Shown: piece after piece, positions 1 through 4,789 of the stretch
Numbering within the stretch: position 1 is the first letter of the stretch
Layout: each line of letters begins with the position of its first letter
Assembly: GCA_045599945.1 (NCBI GenBank)
Contig: JAZRWY010000076.1
Location: 1-6,669, forward strand
Origin: UMGS973 sp045599945
GTDB taxonomy: Bacteria > Bacillota > Clostridia > Peptostreptococcales > Anaerovoracaceae
Reading direction: 5' to 3'
DNA length: 6,669 nucleotides
The notes under the pieces: generated by a model
Database searches by the model: none
What the model was told of the DNA's origin: nothing
The model's input: only the letters and a program-made list of their open reading frames with translations
Program-made: the position numbers and the translations under genes

Positions 1-114
1 AAAAAATAAAAGAGAGCGCCTTTAGGCGCAGCTGAGAAAGTCATGCGGTTGGCGGACTTTTCAGTGCGTCTTGAGACGCTTGCTAGTATTAGGCCCTTTT
101 AGGGCTTGTTCATA
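1..114 (+). other. Run of tandem hairpins, possible structured RNA tail (non-coding)
   Basis: No open frame of note runs through this stretch. Four successive stem-loops can be drawn. A 5-bp GCGCC/GGCGC stem lies at 16-29 (loop TTTA). A 10-bp stem with one bulged G pairs 32-42 with 55-64 (loop 43-54). A perfect 5-bp GCGTC/GACGC stem lies at 66-79 (loop TTGA). A 6-bp stem including one G-T pair joins 91-96 and 102-107. They lead directly into a terminator hairpin. Such density suggests the 3' part of a structured transcript: either the 3' UTR of a gene lying left of the window or a small RNA. I do not recognise the family. Strand is inferred from the terminator that follows. Confidence 0.35.
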
Positions 115-136
115 CCACTAGTTCACTAGTGGTTTT
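115..136 (+). terminator. Intrinsic terminator upstream of rpsB
   Basis: A perfect 7-bp stem, CCACTAG (115-121) with CTAGTGG (126-132) and loop TTCA, is followed at once by TTTT (133-136) and a T-rich stretch. It would end transcription arriving from the left and so insulate the rpsB promoter that begins 29 bp later. The stem is short and only moderately GC-rich, so it may be leaky. Confidence 0.6.
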
Positions 137-164
137 GATTGAAAATTTACGAAAAGGGTTGCAT

Positions 165-192
165 TTGACCAGAGGGTATTGTAATATATATT
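165..192 (+). promoter_or_regulatory. Sigma-A-type promoter of rpsB-tsf
   Basis: TTGACC (165-170) and TATATT (187-192) are separated by 16 bp, a near-consensus housekeeping promoter. An overlapping alternative with 17-bp spacing is TTGCAT (159-164) with TAATAT (182-187). Either would start transcription near 195-200, giving a leader of about 145 nt. It lies after the terminator and before a ribosomal-protein gene, which fits a strong constitutive promoter. Confidence 0.65.
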
Positions 193-196
193 TTGG

Positions 197-343
197 CTTG
201 CCATGTGGGCAGGTGAATCAATCATCATACACGTCATGTCTATGGCTCGGATGACAGGTGCTCCAGCGCACAGCGTTATTAAAATGGAGTTTGCTCCGGG
301 AGCGGATATGACGGAAGAAAAAAACCAATAGGAGGAACGAAAT
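197..343 (+). promoter_or_regulatory. Structured 5' leader of rpsB, candidate autoregulatory leader
   Basis: The roughly 145-nt untranslated leader can form a 6-bp stem 197-202/208-213 and a 5-bp stem GTCAT/ATGAC at 233-237/251-255. It also holds competing pairings: GCTCC (260-264) can pair with GGAGT (286-290) or GGAGC (299-303), while 286-289 can instead pair with CTCC (294-297). Mutually exclusive stems just before the ribosome-binding site suggest translational control. Autogenous control of rpsB by S2 is known in Escherichia coli; that this leader does the same is inference. The rpsB Shine-Dalgarno AGGAGG is at 330-335, 8 nt before the start codon. An open frame of 42 codons (203-331) and a nested seven-codon frame (308-331) run through it and end on that Shine-Dalgarno; neither is established as translated. 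Confidence 0.45.
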
Positions 344-1111
344 ATGGCAATTATTTCAATGAAGCAGTTACTTGAAGCAGGTGTACACTTTGGACACCAG
401 ACGAGAAGATGGAACCCTAAGATGGCTCCTTACATCTTCACAGAAAGAAACGGAATCTACATCATCGACCTTCAGAAGACAGTAAAGAAGATCGACGAAG
501 CTTATGCTTTCATGAAGGAAGCAGCAAGCACTGGCAGACCTATTCTTTTCGTAGGAACGAAGAAGCAGGCTCAGGCAGCTATCGAAGACGAAGCCAAGAG
601 ATGCGGAATGTTCTATGTAAACCAGAGATGGTTAGGCGGAATGCTGACAAACTACAAGACAATCTCAGCTAGAATCAAGAGATTATATGAAATCGAAAAG
701 ATGGAAGAAGACGGCACTTTCGAAAAACTTGCCAAGAAGGAAGTTATCAAGTTAAAGGCAGAAGCTGACAAGCTTGAAAAGTTCTTAGGCGGAATCAAGG
801 AAATGAAGGGCATGCCGGCAGCTATGTTCATCGTTGACCCGAAGAAGGAAAAGATCGCAGTTAAGGAAGCTAGAATCTTAGACATTCCGGTAATTGGTAT
901 TGTAGATACGAACTGTGACCCTGATGATGTTGACTATATCATCCCTGCAAATGACGACGCAATCAGAGCAGTAAAGCTGATCGCCGGAAAGATGGCAGAT
1001 GCTGTAATTGAAGCAAACCAGGGCGAAGATGCAGAAGTTCCAGAATCAGAAGAACCTGCAGAAGCTGCAGAAGAAGCAGAAGCTGTAGAAGAAGCAGTTG
1101 AAGAAGAATAA
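344..1111 (+). CDS. rpsB: 30S ribosomal protein S2
   Basis: Encodes ribosomal protein uS2, a late-assembling protein of the 30S subunit located between head and body near the anti-Shine-Dalgarno region and needed, with S1 in some bacteria, for initiation. The 255 residues carry the family hallmarks: the N-terminal block with LLEAGVHFGHQTRRWNPKM (residues 9-27), YIFTERNGIYIIDLQKT (30-46), FVGTKKQA (69-76), RWLGGMLTN (95-103), a helical hairpin arm around 105-150, and the C-terminal block AMFIVDP to IPVIGIVDTNCDP (160-193). Length to residue 227 is typical; residues 228-255 form a very acidic Glu/Ala-rich tail, common but variable in Gram-positive S2. Start is fixed by AGGAGG at 330-335 and by the conserved N-terminus. 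tsf follows after 17 nt, so the two are co-transcribed. Codon use is strongly biased (AGA, GAA, ATC, AAG), fitting high expression. Confidence 0.98.
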   Translation: MAIISMKQLLEAGVHFGHQTRRWNPKMAPYIFTERNGIYIIDLQKTVKKIDEAYAFMKEAASTGRPILFVGTKKQAQAAIEDEAKRCGMFYVNQRWLGGMLTNYKTISARIKRLYEIEKMEEDGTFEKLAKKEVIKLKAEADKLEKFLGGIKEMKGMPAAMFIVDPKKEKIAVKEARILDIPVIGIVDTNCDPDDVDYIIPANDDAIRAVKLIAGKMADAVIEANQGEDAEVPESEEPAEAAEEAEAVEEAVEEE

Positions 1112-1128
1112 TATCAGGGAGGAACAAA

Positions 1129-2220
1129 ATGGCAGTAACAGCTAAGATGGTTAAAGAACTGCGTGACATGACAGGCGCAGGCATGATGGACTGCAAGAAG
1201 GCATTAGTAGAAGCTGAAGAAGACATGGATAAGGCTGTAGAGCTCCTTAAGGAAAAAGGTCTTGCAAAGGCTGCTAAGAAGGCCGGAAGAATCGCTGCAA
1301 TGGGTCTTGTAAAGACTGCAGTAAGCGAAGATGAAACAAAGGCTGGCATCGTTGAAGTTAACTCAGAAACAGACTTTGTTGCAAAGAATCCTGAATTCAT
1401 CGAATTCGTAGAAAAACTTTCAGAAATGGCTAAGGATGCTGCATCAACAGACATCGAAAGCTTCATGGGTCTTTCATATGGTGAAGGAACCGTTCAGGAT
1501 GAATTAACTGCTAAGATCTCAAAGATCGGCGAAAACATGAACGTTAGAAGAATCGAACAGGTTGCTGGCGATGTAGTTACTTCATACATCCACGGCGGCG
1601 GAAGAATCGGCGTTATCCTTGCTGCAGACGGAGACAGCTCAGATGCTGCAAAGGAAGCATTAAAGAACATCGCAATGCAGGTTGCAGCGATGAATCCTCA
1701 GTATGTGAAGAGAGAAGACATTTCAGAAGATGAACTGGAAAACATCAAGAAGATCACTCTTGAAAGCGCATTAAACGATCCGTTCTCACTTCCAAAACCA
1801 ATCCTGAATGCTTTACTTGACAAGGCAGTAGAAGGCGTATGGGGAGAAGAAGATACAGCAATCCTTGCTGAAAAGAGAGCAGACAAGAGCTTCAATTTCA
1901 ACTATCTCCCAAACTTCATTTCTGCAGAAGGAAAGACTCAGCTTGCTGGACTTGCAGTTGCAGATAAGGAAAACATCGTTGGAAACAAGATCTTCGGCGG
2001 ACTTGTTCAGGGCCGTGTACAGAAGCAGTTAAAGGACATCTGCCTGATGGATCAGGTATATGTAAGAGCTGAAGACGGAAAGCAGACAGTTTCCAAGTAT
2101 CTGGAATCTGTAAGCAAGGATCTTGTTCTTACAAAGGTTGTTCGTTTCGAAGTAGGCGAAGGAATCGAAAAGAAGGAAGAAAACTTTGCAGAAGAAGTTG
2201 CAAAACAGATGGGCAACTAA
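1129..2220 (+). CDS. tsf: Translation elongation factor Ts (EF-Ts)
   Basis: Cytosolic guanine-nucleotide exchange factor that releases GDP from EF-Tu during elongation. Visible features: an N-terminal UBA-like domain with signature LRDMTGAGMMDCKKAL (residues 11-26); the second signature EVNSETDFVAK (76-86), whose TDFV (81-84) is the EF-Tu-contacting motif; core subdomains to about residue 190 (NPQYV at 189-193); and the C-terminal module ending FEVGEGIEKKEENFAEEV (340-357). At 363 residues it is longer than the roughly 280-300 of E. coli and Bacillus. The excess is about 60 residues at roughly 217-278, in the region that forms the coiled-coil subdomain in E. coli. The Shine-Dalgarno AGGGAGG (1116-1122) lies 6 nt before ATG. 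It is the second and last gene of the rpsB operon; a terminator follows within 30 bp of the stop. Confidence 0.97.
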   Translation: MAVTAKMVKELRDMTGAGMMDCKKALVEAEEDMDKAVELLKEKGLAKAAKKAGRIAAMGLVKTAVSEDETKAGIVEVNSETDFVAKNPEFIEFVEKLSEMAKDAASTDIESFMGLSYGEGTVQDELTAKISKIGENMNVRRIEQVAGDVVTSYIHGGGRIGVILAADGDSSDAAKEALKNIAMQVAAMNPQYVKREDISEDELENIKKITLESALNDPFSLPKPILNALLDKAVEGVWGEEDTAILAEKRADKSFNFNYLPNFISAEGKTQLAGLAVADKENIVGNKIFGGLVQGRVQKQLKDICLMDQVYVRAEDGKQTVSKYLESVSKDLVLTKVVRFEVGEGIEKKEENFAEEVAKQMGN

Positions 2221-2249
2221 TGAATGCAGAATCATAAGGCATGAAAATG

Positions 2250-2280
2250 AAATCTTCGGGGAAAACCCCGAAGATTTTAT
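2250..2280. terminator. Bidirectional terminator between tsf and the convergent regulator
   Basis: A perfect 12-bp stem pairs 2250-2261 with 2266-2277, with loop AAAA (2262-2265). On the plus strand the stem ends in ATTTTAT; on the minus strand it is followed by TTTCATTTTC. The hairpin lies 30 bp after the tsf stop and only 5 bp beyond the regulator's stop on the other strand, so it can end both convergent transcripts. Confidence 0.85.
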
Positions 2281-2282
2281 TG

Positions 2283-3326
2283 TTATCTGCTCAATTTTCT
2301 TGCAACCTGAAGCATCAGCCAGAGGTCATCCTCCGACAATTTCTCAAGGATTTCCATAAGTTCCCGCATCATGAAGACATCCGGGTCAACCGGGTTCTGC
2401 AGATGATTTTTCAGCAGAGAAATGCATCGAATCATATCCAGCTTTCCATGGGTCTCTATGCGGGACGGGCGCCGGCTCTTCCGGTACTGGGCAGGGGTAA
2501 CGTCATACCATTCGCTGAAGCATTTGTTAAAATAGGCAAGTGATGAAAAGCCCGAATCTTCACTGATCTGCGTCAGAGTCAGAGAAGATGTCTGCATCAG
2601 CTTGGCGGCAAATTCCACGCGCACATAATTGATCAGCTCCTGCAGCGTAAGGCCGCAGGACTTTTTTACCAGATGAGAAATATATGACGGGCTGAAGCCA
2701 ATGGCATTGGAGATGATTTCCAGAGAAAGGCGGTCGCTGTAGTTGTCATAGATATAGCGAAATACTTTGCAGAAGACCTCCAGAGACTTGGTCGGAATGG
2801 AGTCCTCCAACGTCTTGTATCGGTGATGTTCAAAACAGAAGGTCTGGAAATGTTCGACCAGAATGCCGACCAGTTCATTGAGTTTCTGTGCCACAATGGT
2901 ATCGTCATGCGGCTTCAGAAGTGTCAGATTCATCAGATCCGACATGGTCGTCTTCAGATTATCCATCTTGTTTTCCAGTCTCTGCCGCATGTCATCGGAT
3001 TCATCCCCTGTATACTCACAGGCGAAAATCATGTAGTCGATGCCGGGATAGCTTTCTTCAAAAGCTTTAAAATCGATATACATGTTTATCATGATTACGT
3101 CCTCGGAGGAATCAAAAACGTAATGCAGGTCCTCCGTGTCTACAATCAGAAGCTCTCCTTCGTGAATCACATATTCCTGGTGAAATACTTTGTATTTTGC
3201 TGTGCCCTGAAGCACAAATACGATTTCCAGCTCATTGTGGTAATGCGGCGGTTCGCATTTGATATTGGTAAACTCGATATGAAAAGGCAGATTGCTGTAT
3301 CTGCCAACGTGTTTTGGTAATAGCAT
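2283..3326 (-). CDS. AraC-family transcriptional regulator with cupin-type sensor domain
   Basis: A cytosolic DNA-binding regulator of 347 residues. The N-terminal part (about 8-105) looks like the AraC-type cupin ligand-binding domain: PPHYHNELEIVFVLQG (26-41) with the His-X-His and following Glu, then HEGELLIVDTEDLHYVF (55-71). A helical linker follows (about 110-180). The C-terminal AraC/XylS DNA-binding domain (about 183-285) has two helix-turn-helix units, LSLEIISNAIGFSPSYISHLV (around 200-220) and LTQISEDSGFSSLAYFNKCF (251-270), ending in the family's TPAQYRKSR (277-285). About 60 further residues (286-347) form a charged helical tail not usual for the family. The start is supported by AAAGGAA about 7 nt upstream of ATG. 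It is divergent from the oxidoreductase-permease pair, so it probably controls that pair and perhaps itself. The ligand is unknown. Confidence 0.9.
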   Translation of the reverse strand: MLLPKHVGRYSNLPFHIEFTNIKCEPPHYHNELEIVFVLQGTAKYKVFHQEYVIHEGELLIVDTEDLHYVFDSSEDVIMINMYIDFKAFEESYPGIDYMIFACEYTGDESDDMRQRLENKMDNLKTTMSDLMNLTLLKPHDDTIVAQKLNELVGILVEHFQTFCFEHHRYKTLEDSIPTKSLEVFCKVFRYIYDNYSDRLSLEIISNAIGFSPSYISHLVKKSCGLTLQELINYVRVEFAAKLMQTSSLTLTQISEDSGFSSLAYFNKCFSEWYDVTPAQYRKSRRPSRIETHGKLDMIRCISLLKNHLQNPVDPDVFMMRELMEILEKLSEDDLWLMLQVARKLSR

Positions 3327-3344
3327 AAAAAATTTCCTTTGATG

Positions 3345-3383
3345 AAAAGCAATATATGTATTGATATATTATATATTGCTTTT
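3345..3383. repeat. Perfect 13-bp inverted repeat overlapping the regulator promoter
   Basis: AAAAGCAATATAT (3345-3357) and its exact reverse complement ATATATTGCTTTT (3371-3383) are separated by 13 bp. The repeat covers the -10 box and predicted transcription start of the AraC-type gene and runs into its 5' leader. It could be an operator for autoregulation. On the plus strand the right arm continues into a run of seven T, so a hairpin with terminator-like form is another reading, although no rightward gene precedes it. Confidence 0.6.
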
Positions 3384-3396
3384 TTTAATATAACAA
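3368..3396 (-). promoter_or_regulatory. Sigma-A-type promoter of the AraC-family gene
   Basis: Read on the minus strand, TTGTTA (3391-3396) and a perfect TATAAT (3368-3373) are separated by 17 bp. Transcription would start near 3361, giving a leader of about 35 nt that contains the AAAGGAA ribosome-binding site. The inverted repeat at 3345-3383 covers the -10 box, so a bound protein there would block it. Confidence 0.65.
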
Positions 3397-3463
3397 GATG
3401 CTATTCCCCCAACTATAATAAATGAAATATTCTGAAAATAAACGGTTTTTTGCGTAATCTGTG

Positions 3464-3492
3464 TATTATTTTCATGAAAAAGCGAATATAAT
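3464..3492 (+). promoter_or_regulatory. Promoter of the oxidoreductase-permease operon, weak -35
   Basis: A perfect TATAAT lies at 3487-3492, but at 16-18 bp upstream there is only TATTAT-like sequence (3464-3469), far from TTGACA. A good -10 with a poor -35 is typical of activator-dependent promoters, which fits the adjacent AraC-type regulator. A 12-bp palindrome TTTTCATGAAAA (3469-3480) lies in the spacer, and TGAAA copies occur at 3423, 3433 and 3475. Regulation by the AraC protein here is inference. Confidence 0.45.
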
Positions 3493-3523
3493 CCACATAT
3501 AAGATAGGAAAGAAATGATTTAG

Positions 3524-3529
3524 AAAGGA
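3524..3529 (+). promoter_or_regulatory. Ribosome-binding site deciding the oxidoreductase start
   Basis: AAAGGA is followed by tandem ATG codons at 3533 and 3536. The gap is 3 nt to the first ATG and 6 nt to the second, so the second is the better placed start. The protein then begins MKKILILGTG, the usual short lead into a Rossmann fold. Confidence 0.55.
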
Positions 3530-3535
3530 AAAATG

Positions 3536-4756
3536 ATGAAAAAGATTTTAATATTGGGAACTGGCGCGCAGGGCACAACCGTAGCAAAACTGCTGGATGG
3601 AAACAGCAGCGTGGAAGAGCTGATTCTGGCAGATGTAGACAAGAAAGCTGTGGATTCCCTGGCTGCAGGCCTTACGAAAGGAAGAGGAATCATTGTCGAT
3701 GCGCGAAGCATAGATTCCATTGCAGAAGCTGCAGAAGGCGTAGACCTGATTGTCAATGCCCTTCCGATGGCATTTGGAAAGAACGTGCTGGAAGCAGCCT
3801 TGAAGGTAGGCGCAGACTATCAGGATTTTTCACCGCCTACAACTATCTGCGAGGATTATTATGACGGCATGGAGAAACTGTATGGAGAATATGATGAAAG
3901 ATTCAAAGCAATCGGCAAACTGGCGGTAGTAGGAACAGGCTCCGCACCGGGAGTCACAACACCTGCAGCCAGGATTGCAGTGAAGCCGCTGGACACCTGT
4001 GATAAAATACTGACCTTTGTATGGGAAGGAACAGAGGTGAAAGCTTTCCAGCCATTCTGGTGGTCGCCGGTCGGAGCAATCGACGACATGTGCATGGAAG
4101 CAAGCAAATATGTCAATGGCGAACTCATTGATGCCGAGCCTTTTGGCGATCCGGTATACAGGCAGTACAGCTATATGCCCGAGACAATCAGATTTGTAGA
4201 CCATGACCATGAAGAGCCGATCTTCATTGCATATAATGCAGACACCCATTTCAAGGGATGCAAAGATGCACAGTTTAAGTATGGCGGCGTAGGAATCGAG
4301 TTTGCAGAGCCGCTCTACAGAGCAGGACTTCTCTCCAAAGAGCCGGAAATCATAAACGGCAGAGAGGTCATTCCATACGATGTGATTCTTCATCACATAC
4401 CGCCTGCTCCAAAGTATCCGGAAGAGATTAAAGCCCTCATAGACAGCGGAATTGTCACGGATAACGGATGCATTGTGGTAGAAGCATATGGCAAAAAAGA
4501 CGGAAAGGACAAGCTCATAGAAGTCCATGTGAGCTCCATGGGTCTGGTTGAAGCTTACGAAAAGATGAAGATCACAGCAGAAATGGCTGTAACAGGCCAG
4601 GGCGGATCCATCTATACCAGAATGTTTGCAGAAGACCGATATGAACAGACTGGAGTAATCACATCAGATATGCTAACATATAATGAGATAGATGTATTCT
4701 GTGAATATGCAAAAGAGCTTGGAATAACATTTGAAGTGATCGAGAAGGACATGTAA
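3536..4756 (+). CDS. Saccharopine-dehydrogenase-like NAD(P)-dependent oxidoreductase
   Basis: A cytosolic oxidoreductase of 406 residues (407 if the ATG at 3533 is used) with the two-part build of the saccharopine dehydrogenase/reductase family. Residues 3-130 form a Rossmann fold: GTGAQG (8-13) is the glycine-rich dinucleotide loop, and LADVD (31-35) ends the second strand, where acidic D33 favours NAD(H) over NADP(H). VNALP (73-77) is the usual fourth-strand motif. GTGSAPGVT (133-141) marks the entry to the catalytic domain, which runs to the C-terminus and has an aromatic stretch FQPFWWSPVGAIDDM (171-185) likely near the substrate pocket. Family members act on saccharopine or carboxynorspermidine; which applies here cannot be told, and no lysine or polyamine synthesis genes are adjacent. 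It is the first gene of an operon with the permease 33 bp downstream, and divergent from an AraC regulator. That context suggests inducible catabolism rather than biosynthesis. Family call firm, substrate unknown. Confidence 0.85.
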   Translation: MKKILILGTGAQGTTVAKLLDGNSSVEELILADVDKKAVDSLAAGLTKGRGIIVDARSIDSIAEAAEGVDLIVNALPMAFGKNVLEAALKVGADYQDFSPPTTICEDYYDGMEKLYGEYDERFKAIGKLAVVGTGSAPGVTTPAARIAVKPLDTCDKILTFVWEGTEVKAFQPFWWSPVGAIDDMCMEASKYVNGELIDAEPFGDPVYRQYSYMPETIRFVDHDHEEPIFIAYNADTHFKGCKDAQFKYGGVGIEFAEPLYRAGLLSKEPEIINGREVIPYDVILHHIPPAPKYPEEIKALIDSGIVTDNGCIVVEAYGKKDGKDKLIEVHVSSMGLVEAYEKMKITAEMAVTGQGGSIYTRMFAEDRYEQTGVITSDMLTYNEIDVFCEYAKELGITFEVIEKDM

Positions 4757-4789
4757 AGATAATAGGAAAAAGAGAGAGGAGGTCGAGAA

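Noticed and set aside
203..331. 42-codon open frame in the rpsB leader starting at ATG 203
   Set aside because: No Shine-Dalgarno precedes the ATG, the predicted transcript start is only a few bases upstream, and an open frame of this length is expected by chance. Kept only as context for the seven-codon frame.
1081..1111. GAA/GCA-rich repeats at the end of rpsB as a tandem repeat
   Set aside because: Explained by the acidic Glu/Ala tail of S2, a low-complexity coding stretch common in this family.
963..1466. 167-codon minus-strand open frame across the end of rpsB and start of tsf
   Set aside because: It is antisense to two certain genes; the leucine-rich C-terminal half simply mirrors the GAA/GCA repeats of the acidic S2 tail.
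2823..3320. 165-codon plus-strand open frame
   Set aside because: Antisense to the AraC-family gene, whose domains are clearly recognisable; no ribosome-binding site or recognisable protein pattern.
3830..4528. 232-codon minus-strand open frame
   Set aside because: Shadow of the saccharopine-dehydrogenase-like gene; the sense frame has clear Rossmann motifs and this one resembles no protein I know.
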